Shown here piece after piece: positions 22,447 to 35,172 of a DNA stretch of 64,000 bases (within the stretch, counting starts at the first letter, position 1; the number at the start of each line of letters is the position of its first letter). The notes under the pieces are model-generated. The model saw only the letters and a list, made by a program, of their open reading frames with translations, was not told the origin of the DNA and ran no database searches. The position numbers and the translations under genes are program-made. Origin of the DNA: Malaya genurostris (taxonomy: Eukaryota; Arthropoda; Insecta; Diptera; Culicidae); assembly GCF_030247185.1 (NCBI RefSeq), contig NC_080572.1:33092971-33156970 (forward strand), read 5' to 3'.

Positions 22447-23619
22447 TGTTAAAATATACATTGTGAAACACTTCTTCTTCTTCTTCACTTCTGGTGGCGC
22501 CACCTCACTTGACAAGACGCCGATTCCCGGTGGATTTTGTCGACCCGCATCGGTCCGATCATCGGCCCGATTATCGGACCGATTGAGCACGATATGGGGC
22601 CGATCGTAGCGCTTCGATCGGCCCGCCATCGGACAATTCTGCACCATTTGCATCAATCGCGTCGACCTACAAAAGCTTTATGTTTACATTATGTATCGCT
22701 AGAGAAACAGAGCGAAGGAATATCAAACAAGACATTTTCGAGCCGACGTCTCCCCGATAGGGTGTGCAAGAGTGTTAAACATTCTTTTGTCTCGATCATG
22801 GAGGCTTTAACCTTTAGGTCATTCGCCTCTTAAGGCCAGAAAAACTCTGGCCCTATGTTTGAGGTTGGAAATCCAACCCCGATATATCTCATCACCTGAG
22901 CATTGGATATCCGCTTTCTGCTTTGGTATATCTTCACTCTTTTGTTCTACCGATACACTATGTAAGCTCGAAACGCAATCAAAAGCTTTCGTGCACGATG
23001 CGTCCGATGTTCGAATTTACTGGGTTGATGGCACAGCGATTTAGCTATATTGCAAGTTAGTTTTCGTTTATAGCCCAATGGACTTTCTTTTCACTGGACT
23101 ACAATTGAAACCCTCGCTATGTGACAACGTGGAGTCACCGAAGTACGGATGAAAATTCTTTCTTTCTCGCGAAATACTCGAATTGTCACCGCACTAACAC
23201 GATACGACGTGTTCACTCGTTGAGGGTTTCACCGGAAGTCTTGTGAAACACTATAAATGATTTCACAAGACAAAATAGTTAAAGAACAATTTGACATTCA
23301 CTGAAAGCTACACTACACAATTACTGCTAGTTACAACTGAATTATGAAAGCTTTACTGTGAAAGCTTCATTGTGACATTCGCCTTTGTGTAGACTTACAA
23401 GCTGCGTGTAAACACATTAGTATAGGGTATATATTAATGTCAAGTAGGACGGTGTACATTGTATCATCAGTAAGGCAGTGTTAATATAACGCATGAAATG
23501 ATTAATATGTCGGTAATGTACTATGTTAGTATTTAAAGAGTGGACGAATTGAATTCGAATAAAATCATCTTCAAATTTGTTACCAAAAGTGTTTCGCTAT
23601 CATTTGATAATTCTCAACA
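22447..23619 (+). repeat. Copia 3' LTR split by a retroposon
   Basis: The LTR begins TGTTAAAATATACATTGTG and resumes after the insert at 23241, ending TTCTCAACA at 23619. Differences from the 5' LTR (small indels and substitutions) indicate an old insertion. Confidence 0.88.
22473..23240 (-). mobile_element. SINE-like retroposon, long form, in Copia 3' LTR
   Basis: A 12-bp target duplication TTGTGAAACACT (22461-22472, 23241-23252) and a (GAA)n 3' tail (seen as TTC repeats at 22473) show retroposition on the minus strand. The 5' end ACTTCCGGTGAAACCCTCAAC and the 3' end match the 237-bp copy at 9310-9546. The extra middle carries GGCCGATCG/CGGTCCGAT repeats and the phrase AAGAGGCGAATGACCT followed by AAAGCCTC, a hairpin-capable tail common in insect retroposons. 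No ORF. Confidence 0.75.
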
Positions 23620-23668
23620 GTAAAAAGTGGTAGAACGCTCGTTCTAGAAATACACAAACTAGTGAATA

Positions 23669-24619
23669 ATCATCCTCATTCTTGTTAACGTCCGTATCGA
23701 CCATATGACGAACGGGTACTTTCGAACGAATACGAATAAGCATTCTTGTTTTCACTCGAATTAATTCGAACGCGACTCGTTTGCCACAAAATATTCAAAT
23801 ATCAGTAAACTTCTTCAAATAAATGCTAAGCCTTGATGAAATCAGCCTAAATCTTGTGATTAACCATATGCGAAACGCTAGAATGTATGCCAGTTTATCT
23901 TCAAACGATACGTGTATTCGAACATCATTCGTATGAACGAAAAGTCCCATTCTCGTTTACGGAATAGACGAAATGCCGTGGTTTCGATTCGTCAGTTTTA
24001 TGTTGCGAATCAATCGTTCGAACACATTGAAAAAAGTTTAATTGAGTTCCAACGAAATTAATTTTCGAATCTAAAGGTGATTTGCAATCAAATCATAAAT
24101 TTGTGTTTTGCATAAAACATTTAGAAAGCATAGCAGTCATAGTAAAATACAGTTTTTTATTTCTGGTGAGCCTTCGAATATATGCGCGGTTCCAAGTTTT
24201 TATCCTTGAAATTTTACATCTATTAGGTACTTTATGGAAAATACGCCATGGATGCTTTATTTTATATTAAATGTAAAAAAAAAATGTAGACTATCAAAAA
24301 CATGACAAAATTGCAAGAAAATGCAACATATTTTTCGCAGATACTACTGATCGGAGTGCTGTTTTAAATGCCTTTTTTTACTTTGCACGAAGTTAACAGT
24401 AACAGACTGGCGAATACCTCTTAGGGAGCCAAACGAACCGTCAAACTCCCATGCTCTAGCATAGGAATTTGACGGTTCGTTTGGCTCCCAAAGAAGTATT
24501 CGCCGGTCTGTTACTATGAGAGTCTGCAGTTCGAGTGAAAACAAGAATAACTTGTTCGCATTCGTTCGAAAGCATGTGTTCGTCGAATAGTCGATACGGA
24601 CGTAAGCAAGCATGATGAT
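23669..24619. mobile_element. TIR element with ~100-bp imperfect inverted ends
   Basis: Left phrases CGTCCGTATCGACCATATGACGAAC and TTTCGAACGAATACGAATAAG reappear inverted at the right (GTTCGTCGAATAGTCGATACGGACG). A further fragment of the end lies at about 24786-24815. A hairpin MITE copy (24398-24526) sits just inside the right arm. Non-coding. Confidence 0.65.
24398..24526. mobile_element. Hairpin MITE, second copy
   Basis: Same palindrome as 15591-15734 (GTAACAGACTGGCGAATACC against GGTATTCGCC... inverted), with the outer left end lost. Confidence 0.8.
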
Positions 24620-24959
24620 ACAAAATCGACGAGTCAACCAATAACAAATAATATCAAAGATTTTTAATTACAACTCAAATCTATACTAGAACTGATAGTT
24701 TAAAGTTGGATGGGTGTTGTTTTTATGCATGTACGATGTTTAAAAGTGTGATTGAATTGAATGTAAACGGGAATACGAACGTATCGCATACGGCCGTAAG
24801 CAAGAATGAGGGTGATTACCGGGTGACGGTGAAACCAAGTGAAATGATTGTGACTCTTATCATCGGTATCTCTTCACGGTGAAAATCAAATGAAGTAAAA
24901 TTAGATTCTTACCGTGAAAGTCGCTTCAGCGAAAAAAGTAATTATTTAGATCAGCTTCA

Positions 24960-25240
24960 GTTTTGCAATGACTGAGCGGAAAGAAAAGATAATTTTTTGG
25001 AAAAAGATACGCTCAGAGACAGGACTCGAACCTGCGTTCTTATGCAGTCCGTGCATACGCGCTACCATTTCGCCACTCTGAATCTTGTTTTAGTCACTCT
25101 TAAACGCCAGTCAAACACAGTAGCACGTACATCTACATCCTGGCCGTCACCCGACCGATACCTTATATCCAAACATTTTCTCTGTCCATCAAACACTAGT
25201 CTTCTCGCTTTATACCTATTTCTCCGATCAAGCATTGAGT
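24960..25240 (-). repeat. tRNA-like retroposon, single copy
   Basis: Collinear with the right half of the palindrome at 13213-13787, from GCAATGACTGAGCGGAAA to TCTCCGATCAAGC. Confidence 0.7.
25014..25081 (-). pseudogene. tRNA-like segment (copy 3)
   Basis: Same cloverleaf as 13328-13395 with one change in the anticodon loop (ACGGACT). C33 and the repeat context again argue against a working tRNA. Confidence 0.5.
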
Positions 25241-26092
25241 AGGAGAGTGTATTTATAATCGCTCGTCACCTTCTTAGACGAGCTTGTTATTATGAATATC
25301 AAATAACAAATGTTTTGTTGGGAAAATGTTTTTTTTATCACTACAGTGGTTACTTCACTGTGCGTGATACTGATAATAGGTAAAATCAAGTGAAGTGATA
25401 TATGAATAAAGTGGATGTGAAAGTGGAAGTGAGAACTGTAATAAGGGCCCATAGGCGTCAAAATATTGCTTATTTTTCACTGATTATTTGTCCTGAAGAC
25501 GTGATGAGACTCTAAAGTATAAGGCTAAGCCATAAATGTTTTTGTCCCCCTAAATTGTGGATCCGGACCACAGTGCCTTCCCTGGTGGTACATAACATCC
25601 GACCTTCCGGATCTCAGTTAGAAATCGGTTTTCAAAGAGATTTCTACCGAAAAGGTAAAAAAAAATATATTCAGCATCCCCAAAAAACAGACCGACTCAT
25701 TGTATGAACACTGCATTCAAACTATATATTTTATATTACAACTTATAAGTACAATAAGGAGATACGAAGTTTCAAATATCTGAAGCAGATGACTAAAAAG
25801 GCGTGAAACCATGAACTGGGTGAATACGTATACAACGTAAAATAAATATAAATGATAAGTACTATAAAAAGGTGCAGTCTAGATTCCTGATTGAATAGTA
25901 AATCAAACAAATGTCAAAACATGGATTGATCATTGAGCTTAAATATGTAGTAAATTGCATCGATATCGATCATGATACCGTGTATCGAATGCACCTTCTT
26001 GAATCGAACTTAAAAAATAAAAAACACCTCTTTTTGCAAGAAAAATGCTTGCAAATATTTGGTTCATGACATTCAGAAGTATACGCTATATC

Positions 26093-27073
26093 CTAATTAT
26101 TGTCAACTTTGGATGTTTTCTGCGTCAATTGACGTAGTTGCGGGAAACTACTTTTGCTGTTAGCCGGATAGAGTCGACTGGCAAGCTGAACGAAGGGCTC
26201 ATAAAGAGAAGCTCTTTCCATCGCATTCACAGTATAGTGTTTGATTCGTTCGCGGGCACACCAATTGTTGGCTCTCGTTAGGTTTGATTCGATTGCTTCG
26301 GTGGTGATCTGCTGCTGCAAATAGGAGGTATTGATTGGAGATGAGCTGTTAGAGCGAGTTTGTCTGGAACGCATGTTTGCTATCACAATCACAAAAATCT
26401 ACAAAACAACGAATATCGTTAATCATATCTACAAACCGCTTCTTACAATATTGTATTTACTTCTTTTTTATCCTTGAACTTATCAATATCACTTTTGATT
26501 CCAGCGAGCATATCAAGACTGGAGGGGTCACTTGGATCGTACACAAGAATAAATGCGTCAGGATAATTGAGATAATGTCTCGGAAGTTGAACACTTCCTT
26601 GTAGTCCAGCGGTGTCATAAATCCTCAATGTATCCCGACTTCCTTTTCCGGTATCAACACTAGCAACATAAGTGTCTTCAATCGTGCTGTGTATCTCCTG
26701 TGTAATAAAAACATCAAAACTAAATGTTTCACCGATATTCTAAATTAAAGTAACACATTATTTGGAATATTAAGCAGACATGCCTAAAATATAACAGGAT
26801 GATAGTATTATTATTAACACAACACAGAGCAAAACTAAAGCAACCATTTGAACTGTAATAATTATAAAAGTCCAGTTATTCCCAGTTTCCACTACACATT
26901 ACTCATTAGCAGTATAATATATGAAGCTGAATAAAAGCGGCGAAAACAAGCTATCCTACCGATTCAATAGTAATATTGCCATAGATTAACTGTTCCAAGA
27001 TTGTTGTCTTTCCAACGCCTTTAGCTCCACAAATAATCACTTTTCCCACCTTACTTATCTTAGAGGTCAACAT
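26093..27073 (-). CDS. NKIRAS: kappaB-Ras small GTPase (NKIRAS), 3 exons
   Basis: kappaB-Ras proteins are Ras-like GTPases that bind IkappaB and dampen NF-kappaB signalling, and also affect Ral signalling (family knowledge). Exons on the minus strand: 27073-26960, 26697-26461, 26398-26093, all phase 0 with GT-AG introns, giving 218 residues (about 190 in vertebrates). Visible: P-loop GAKGVGKTT (16-24), switch II DTAGLQG (66-72), VYDPSDPSSLDML, and the family C-terminus SLYEPFVQLASRLYP with SKSSFPQL. Ras position 12 is Lys and position 61 is Leu, both unlike Ras and in keeping with the family's unusual residues. The usual NKxD guanine motif is replaced by NMRS. The extension between that motif and the C-terminal helix is longer and serine/threonine-rich. 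Confidence 0.9.
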
Positions 27074-27253
27074 TTTCAAATTATTGCATCACAATTCGTG
27101 GAACATTCATAATTTACAGTTAATTTTTATTTCACCGTGAGCCAGAATTGATCCAAACTGGAACAAAATTTATCTTGTTTACAACTGGATTTGAGCTGTC
27201 GTTAGCAGAGTTGGCAATATTGCTGATTTATCTGGCATTTACAAGATTTTACT

Positions 27254-27441
27254 TAGAGTGCCTATAACCAGAGTGACTAGAGTGCCTATAACCAGAGTGA
27301 CGACATCTCATCCGTAATGTTGGCAACAATTCAAAACATTCCATTAGCTTTACATTGAATTGACAGGTCGTTTGCTCGTTTGGAACTGGAAGCTGTCATT
27401 CCAAACGAACAGCTGTCGCCACTCTGATTATAGTCACTCTA
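27254..27441. mobile_element. hAT-like MITE A, copy 2, with duplicated terminus
   Basis: 8-bp target duplication ATTTTACT (27246-27253, 27442-27449). The end phrase TAGAGTGCCTATAACCAGAG occurs twice in a row at one end, which explains 188 bp against the usual 164. Confidence 0.9.
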
Positions 27442-27473
27442 ATTTTACTAATTTCGACAGATACTCTTATAGC

Positions 27474-27960
27474 ACAGACTAACAGACAGGACACTCAAAT
27501 TAGATTCTTCAATCATTTTAACGGTCATTTCGAATATTCCTTTAGTTGGGACAGTACTCGCATATGTCATGATGGCGCCACGTTACCCTATCAAAAACAT
27601 CCTGTCTGTCATCTAGACTGTGTTTATTTTTTTCATTTACCAACAGAGTTGCCATTCATACAGAAATACCTGTAATGTATTGATTTGTATACGTTCATGC
27701 GAATTTCATGCAGTTTGCAGATTTAATGCATATTTCCAAAACTATATACATAATTGTGCCTACTTCTCATCCTCCAACGCAATACAAAATCGAACCCGTT
27801 TTGTTACTATATTTACTTGCTTCTGGTCTGCTCCCACTTAATTTCGGGTGAAAACTAGCAACACAATAAAAAATAGTCTAGATGAACAACGTTGAGTCAA
27901 ATAGATGGTTACCTTCCAACATCGCGAAAAAGTTAAATATATTATGAACGAAGCGAATCT
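27474..27960. repeat. Dispersed repeat family X, copy 2
   Basis: An uninterrupted copy matching 3988-6560 (minus its inserts) and 56525-56950. It begins CACAGACTAACAGACAGGAC and includes CTGTCTGTCATCTAGACTGTG at about 155 bp. Confidence 0.75.
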
Positions 27961-28508
27961 GCAATTCGCTGGACAGTCCAGCGCAGCGACGTTGCCGAGC
28001 GACGTCAGTTGAACTGCCATTTCCTATACATCAACTGATAGAACCATGTTACTTTACACATATTTTGTTGTCTTGTTTATGAACCACGTGCTTCAACATA
28101 AATGAATACATTGTCTTGCCTCCACTATCGAAGCACATAACGATGGAATATTACTTTCTGAATGCTCTTAAAGTTGATAATGTATGTTCGGGAATCAATG
28201 GGTTTGACAATGAACGTTACAAGGGAGTGAATTTTCGTACAATTATGAATGATTAATATATCGCATGACAGTCTACATACCATTGGTGCACAGTGAACTT
28301 CGCTGGAGCAACATAATCAGGCGAGAGAGGCGTCGCTTCCGATTTTTATCTGCATGCACAATACATATCACGTCGAAGTGTTCACATATGAATGAAATGA
28401 TTTCGTTTGACAATCAAATTGTCATCTTGAATGCACTCATTAGATATAAGGTCTATAATATTATCTTTCTCTATTAAAATTAAATCAATAATTGAAGTCT
28501 TGCATTTA

Positions 28509-29961
28509 ATCGACGACACGACCTGCCACTCGCTTTTAAAACTGTATCGTAAATCGAGCTACCCCACAGTAACTGGTAATGTCAAAATGATATCTTATGG
28601 AAAATGTTTGAAATTGGCAACGCGGTCTGAGAAATTGTTGTTTTCGAAATAACAGTTACAGTAACCCTAGTTACCATTGTTTATCTTTTCACAGCTAGCG
28701 GATATGCTTAAGTCTAAGTTCTTGGTCAAGACATAGTGCCTGAAGTAATCGTTCTCGGTTCCTTTTTTGCACCAGCTCAATCTAGAGCAACTCGAAAGTT
28801 CTCAACGTCGACTGCGGATCTACTTAGGTATTAAGAGTTTTTATGACTTTTTTCAGTTATATATTTTGTTCATTAATAGTACGTATTCTTGTAGATGTAT
28901 TCTTCTTAGCATCTCTTTAAAGTTCGTACAAACCCGAAACTAAATACTAACCGCTTTGGCGTTTATGTACGACGTATGCTCAAAGAGTGAAGAAAATTTT
29001 ATCGAGAGACTAGAATGGTCTGCAACCCATTGAGGCACTCAGATGAATGTGTATGACCCCGAATGTTGGTGATGTGCTGCAATTTCGAAATTCGGTGAAA
29101 AGTCCCGATCGTGATTGCTGTTATTTTTTTTACTTTTAATGAAAATGTACTAGAACAACTTAAATTATTTATATTTCTAATGTTTTTCGATCCAAATTTT
29201 TGTACATTTTTAATCAGACGCCAGTAGAAGCCGAGACAATCAGTGGGCGGCTTGACAGGGACATTATCCTATCATTCAAATATTGTTGATAGCAGTGCTG
29301 TCAACTGTTTTTTCCAAAAATCTGTATTTGGCGAAAAAAACTATCTGTACAATATCTTTCTCGAAAAATCAAACATCAATTTAGTGCGAAAACTGATTTT
29401 GCGACCAAAAAAAAAAAAAAAGGTCGCTCGACCTGGTTTACCCCTATGGAATCCAACACAAAAACTGAAAATCGGTATTTATCTGTATGAAAATTGAAAT
29501 ATCGGTATTTTGAGAGAGCATATCTGTATTCCTGTATCGAGTCCAAAAATCGGTATAAATACCGAGAAATCGGTATAGTTGGCAGCGCTGGTTGATAGAT
29601 ACGTAGAAAGGAAGCGAAAAATTCAGTGGTAAAAATAGGCGGATATGTTCCATTTTGCTAGATCACCATCAAATCCTCATATTGTTATCTCCATAATAAC
29701 TGGCACATTCCTACAATGAATATATTTTAGCCTAACTTGATATATGTTAAACTGTTTTACTTATAATACATCTTTTAAAGTATTACCTGTTTGTTTATTA
29801 TGCCGTGCATGGCAACTATTTCGTAGCAACCACAGCTATGCTTGTAAAATATAATTTTTTTATTACCTAGGGGTTTTTCAATATTCGATAACTGGCGGTA
29901 ACTCGCTCACGAACACTTTTTATGTCGATTTTGCTTCGGAGTGTCTGGTCGTGTCGTCGAT
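28509..29961. mobile_element. PIF/Harbinger-like non-autonomous element
   Basis: Perfect 15-bp inverted ends ATCGACGACACGACC and GGTCGTGTCGTCGAT, with a 3-bp duplication TTA (28506-28508, 29962-29964). A TTA/TWA target and ~15-bp TIRs point to the PIF/Harbinger superfamily. No transposase or Myb-like ORF is seen in the 1.45 kb. It contains the hAT-like element at 29293-29590. Confidence 0.75.
29293..29590. mobile_element. hAT-like MITE with CGGTAT/CTGTAT phrase repeats
   Basis: Inverted ends CAGTGCTGTCAACT and AGTTGGCAGCGCTG with a perfect 8-bp duplication GTTGATAG (29285-29292, 29591-29598). The interior is degenerate copies of ATCGGTAT and TCTGTAT. Confidence 0.88.
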
Positions 29962-31026
29962 TTAATGGTCTCAGAACGCCAGTTTTCGTTGAAGAATTCG
30001 AAATTTTAATGATTGTTTATTGTCACTCTCAAAGTGACATTCATAAATGAGTGCGTTCAATGCCAATATCCGTGTTGCTAGTTGCGATTTTTGACAACTC
30101 GAGATGATATCCCGGATATCATGCCAAAGTGGTGATACGCGTTGACATCAAATTGTATGGGATATCAAGTGATATCGCACATGATATCATCTGATATCAA
30201 GTATATTTGTATACCACTTGATATCAGCGCTAATATGAATATACTATTAAGCTACTTGTAACGCTGTAATGGATATCTGTTCTAAAATGACGGGTTGTCA
30301 TATTGAGCAATTTGACGTCCCTGTTATTCACAGCGATGCAGAGTGAACATATCTATTCATATACGAAACTAGAATGTGTGCGAGCCGAAGTCAAAGTTTC
30401 CCACATTATCTAAATGACGGCGACTTAAGCCATTTCACTACACTCCAGCTAGAGGAATGGATGATGCTGACTAAGGTAGGCCGTTTTGTTAATTTCCAGT
30501 GAATTTCAACAGTTTATGTTGGAATTCTAAGAAGATCTGGTTATTTACTAGTTCTGTATATCCGAAAAACATGAAGTTTTAAATTTGTATATTCAGTTGC
30601 TTTTCAATTAAAAATAAACTGAAAATCAGCACGAAAACGCGCAAAATCGGGAAAGAAGAAGAACTAGACGAATTGACAATTCAGTTCGCATCTTCTCACT
30701 CAGTTGGAGTTGGAATTGGTTCGGAATTCCACATGATTTCCACATGGAATTCCGAATGAAAATTTCTCGCCGATTCGGAATCGATTCGGATCTGGTAATG
30801 TGGGTGTTGGCAATTTCTTGATGGTAAAATTTGTAAAAATTCAAAATAATCAAAAATGTTCATGTTCAACCAGTAGTTGGCAAGCGTTTACAAATGGAAC
30901 AGAAATCGTTCTTGATGTTGGTATTAGATGTGGGTTCAAAACAATCATATTTTTTATTGAAATAAACATAAATCAAGTTTGTAATTCTACTGTTTTGTTA
31001 TATCAAGTAAGCTTCGTATATAACAA

Positions 31027-31432
31027 CACGGAAAATAGAAACCAAATACAAATTGAAATGTATTTGTAGAAACTACCTATTATTTGACTTCTTTTTACTT
31101 CGTTTTAAGTTCTTTTTAATCTTTTTTTTCATTTGCTCGTTAAATTGTTGTCAAAATACTGTTGTCAAAACCATCCAACAGCGAGAGTTTCGTTCGATAA
31201 GTTAAAATTAAGTAAACCGTGTCAACCTGAAATTGAGTCAATACGACTGAACTGTAGAAGAAATATAACTTACCATTGAGTAGATTTAAATCATCTTTAA
31301 GTATTTTTTACACATGCCTCACGGAAACTACCTAGAGCCTCCTTACCTCAAATTAGGTTACTGAACGGAACCCCCAAATTGGGTGGAATGTACTTAAAAT
31401 CAGGTTGTTTTGCGGTTCCGTGAAAGTTAAAG
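31027..31432. mobile_element. MITE with CACGGAA ends, copy 1
   Basis: CACGGAAAATA...CGGTTCCGTG; the inside contains ACTACCTA, TTTGACTTCTTTTTACTT and AAATTGGGTGGAATGTACTT. Related copies are at 47480-49530 and 49938-50259. No clear target duplication in this copy. Confidence 0.75.
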
Positions 31433-31807
31433 TAATAAAGACAAAAGAGGCTTACACGATCATGAAAAATGTCATTACTAAGAAGTAATGTAATTTTTAA
31501 TGAACATGTGAGAGCAGTATTGATGAATTCTCCATTTTAATATCATTACTTAGTAATCAATAAAAATGACAATAATAATTCTAATATAAGGGCCGCTATT
31601 CAAATTATGAATATCATCCCGAATAAAAAACATCAAATGCAACGATTGTGTATGTTACTAATAGCAACGGCAACGACACGGAAAGTGCACGGTATGATGA
31701 GAATATTTTACAAATAAATCCCGGCACGTTGCGGTCCCGTTCCGGATACGTCACGGCCTAGTGTGAATAGCGCTTAATTGTGAACATGCTTTTCACAATA
31801 GGATGTA

Positions 31808-32045
31808 GGGTAACAGAGGTATTTCGGCCACTTCATATATTTTAGCCCACCTAACTTTATCGACCAAACTTTATGGATTAAATCGATGTTAAGTAACCCA
31901 TGTTGCATCAATTTGAAGCTAATCACATTAAATTATGTATTGCGGAAGGGGTTTTCAAAGATATTACAGCATTTGGTGGATATTTTTACAAAGTGGGCCA
32001 AAATAAAATCAATCCTAAAGTTGGCTTAAAATACCTCTGTTACCC
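31808..32045. mobile_element. TA-target MITE with GGGTAACAGAGG ends
   Basis: Inverted ends GGGTAACAGAGGTATTT and AAATACCTCTGTTACCC (one mismatch region), flanked by TA (31806-31807, 32046-32047). 238 bp, non-coding. Confidence 0.75.
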
Positions 32046-32569
32046 TATAGGTTGTTAAGTATCGTAACAATTCAAATCATAAAATTTTCTTGGAAAACAA
32101 TTAAATGTACAGTTTGCATTTTGTTTGAAACACCACGTGTGCAATAAATTCAATTATGAATCGTAGAAACAATATATTGCATCGTTGGAAATGAAAAAAA
32201 TCTTGTCAAGATACAATAAAATGTATTGTAACCCATAGATCTAATTGTGAATCAATTGTTGATGTTGTAAAATCAATAGTGTATTTGTTTACGGGATTAC
32301 TTTAGTAATAAAAAAAAATGTCATTAATAATTCTCGTGTAAGGACCGCTAAACTTAATCGATCTACCCCCCGTAAGACCGTGACAGCTTTAGGGCCGGAA
32401 ACCATACTGACACGTCGTCGTACCATAAACGCAAACTTTGACAACCGGCATGCGCGCGGCTGTCATGTATATGACTCTCTTTGGCTCTCTTCAACGTTCG
32501 TACAGTCACTCTATCTTGCTTACGCCTCGCCCAAGATGTATTTCCGCAACCTAACGCCATAGCTGCGAT

Positions 32570-32603
32570 CTTCTTTTGTCCGTGACCATTTTGATCTCCA
32601 CAT
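32570..32603 (+). promoter_or_regulatory. Candidate transcription start and leader exon of eIF5A
   Basis: CTTCTTTTGTCCGTGACC is a pyrimidine start of the TOP type usual for translation-factor genes, followed by a good splice donor (ACAT|GTGAGT). It lies 2.6 kb upstream of the eIF5A start on the same strand. An alternative nearer start exists: TATAAAT at 35058 with TCAGCT about 35 bp downstream. Inference only. The rest of 32046-35172 shows no gene. Confidence 0.35.
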
Positions 32604-35172
32604 GTGAGTTGATTTTTCTGCCGCTAACTGAGTGAAAAACTGCTAAAATTGCCGATAAAAACGGTAACTATTGGTGCGATTCTCAGCGATCATTCAGGAA
32701 CTTTCCCTGGGCGTTTGGATTTCTGGGCCGGTGGGTGTGCTTCTAGAGGAAAATTTAAAAAATCGTGATTTGCGTGGACGTTTTCGGTTTTTGTGGCTCA
32801 ACGCAAACGAATGAATGATAGAGTGAATAGGTGAGATACGAATAGTAAGAAGCAGGAGAAGTACCATCGGTTTACTTCTGTTGCTGTGTGAAAAAATCGG
32901 ATCATCGACGGAAACAATTTAGCCGAAATGGTGACCATGTTTACTTTCGTAGACGGAGTTCTGTAATCTCTTGGATACGAATGGGAATTAGACTGCAAAA
33001 GGAACTATATATTATTTTGTTGCTGTAATAGCATTGCCTTCTGGAAAAATTAACATTGAGTGGACCTCGAAGCGAAGTCTACCAATGATATGAAGAGGGG
33101 ACGAAGAACAAGAAGTTCGTCCGACAAGTAAAGAAACACGTTTCCAGTGCTAATTGGCAGGATTTTCTAGAGTAACCGGAGTTGTATGACGTTTTGGCAT
33201 TCAACATGTATCCTGGAATAATAGTAGCGTTGATCCAAAGAACGTAAAATACAACATGATCCGTATGAATAACCAACTGGACGGTCATAAACTTTTTTTT
33301 GTTTATGTGTTTATAAGACCGCACGACAATAAGATACCTTCTACCTAAACATGGAAGGTTCCTTTTTAGTAATTAACCTGGAATATATATTAGGAAAACA
33401 ATTCGTGTCGAGCATTGTTCGAAGATTTAATTCGCCAGTGTTGCCATACGATGGATGCAGACCGAATTCCATAACATCGATAGGGCATTGTCATCTATAT
33501 ATTTGAATAAAAATAGTACATTTTGCTACAATTGAATTCATGTAACCCATTGTCAAACGATTTTGCCTGGTGGCAGTGGTGTGCCCTGAAATGTTATTCC
33601 GACGTGTTCGATTAATGAAATTTTGAATGTACATTGAGAACAAACCACTTGAAGTTGAATGTTCGATTAATATTTGCCTCAAATACAGCTATTGAGAAAC
33701 ATCAAAACTGAAATTTATTGATGATAATGTCTAAAATAACTTCAGCTATGCCCTCTCCATCTGAGAGCTAAGGCAGTGTGCATTATTAAATGAACCGTTA
33801 ATTTGAAAAAAAAAAAAATCAGCCAAAATTCACATTAAAAGGGTCGTTTGCTATTAAAAAATTGCTACCACTGTAAAGCACGTATTCCATTCTAGGTTAG
33901 CTACGTGTGCATTTTTAACATTTATCTGTGCCAATTGCATATTTCTTACTAATGTTAGCGATATTTAATTATGTAATCAGCAGTGCATTTATTAAATGTT
34001 GGATTAAAAACTATCATGAGAATGGTTTCTGGTAAACACATTTTATGCCACATGGTATGGATTGTCTAGGTTTTAGAGTAAGAGTAATGATATTAAACTG
34101 ATATACGTGACAGTAAACTGGTCAAATTCAAAATACTCAACCAACAAACTGATCTAAACAAAAACCAATTTTTGAATTGATTGCATCTATGTGCTTGTTT
34201 TGATTGTTGATAGATATTAAAGCTAGTTAGGAAGTTAAGTCAGAAACAACTGATTCTCTTTTATTTACAGTGTACTGGGCTTGGCAGAATTAGTTGGAAA
34301 AGATAGTTCAATATAAAAAAATTCAAAATCGGAAGCATTGTGATTATACGTTTATCAATATGTTGAAGATTTTTCAAAAGCTCACAGGTAGTCCTAGTCT
34401 ATTGAAGTAAAAGTACTATCAACTTTCTTGAATTTGGCGCTAGATTAGTATTTCAATTGGCATGAGTATATCAACAATACATAGTTATTGTCCGAATATA
34501 GAATATCATTGATATTGTTCAATGTAGACTCAAGGTCGATAAAGGATGGTGAAATTTCAAGCGTCATTAAACCGCAGTTGGACCAAATCTTGATCACTCT
34601 ATTTAACTATAGCATATTATAAATAAGAATCATCGAGTCTCACGTCATCAAGGTTGTTTCGTACGCACCTTTGCTATAACAATTTATTTTCTGCTTCATT
34701 AAACTCTATGAATGAATGGTTTCAGCGCAGAATGCCCCTTCTGATTTAGCTTCTTTTTTTCAAAAGAGCATATTTTGCAATACTCAGTGTTGGAAATCGC
34801 TTAACTGCAGTAACGAGACATGATGCAATGTGCTGTAATGTTGTATACAGTTGTCTATACCTGAAGTTCTTGTCAAAGTAGGTGTTACGGAAGTTTGAAG
34901 ATCGCAACCACTGTTACAGTTTTTTTGCTTATATAATGGTCAAAAGTGCATTTTATTAACTTGTCTTCATTTATTTTACCATTCGAAACAGCGTAGGAAA
35001 GATCTTCAAGATCGTCAACGCCGAAAAGGTCCGTATTTATACAACAGATCTTGTTTGTATAAATCGCGCTTCGTCACCGACGGTCAAATAGCAATCAGCT
35101 CTTAGAAGAAACTTAGGAAGTGTTATTTTTATTTCATTTGGTTGATCCAAGAAAAGTCATCTTCGAGCAGCA

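Larger units (their letters stand above)
28360..30247. mobile_element. GATATC-rich MITE, copy split by a larger insertion
   Basis: The two halves (28360-28508 and 29962-30247) match the intact copies at 51060-51546 and 51564-52054, including GTCGAAGTGTTCACATATGA and TGATATCAGCGCTAAT. The insertion point is the TTA described in the next feature. Confidence 0.8.
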
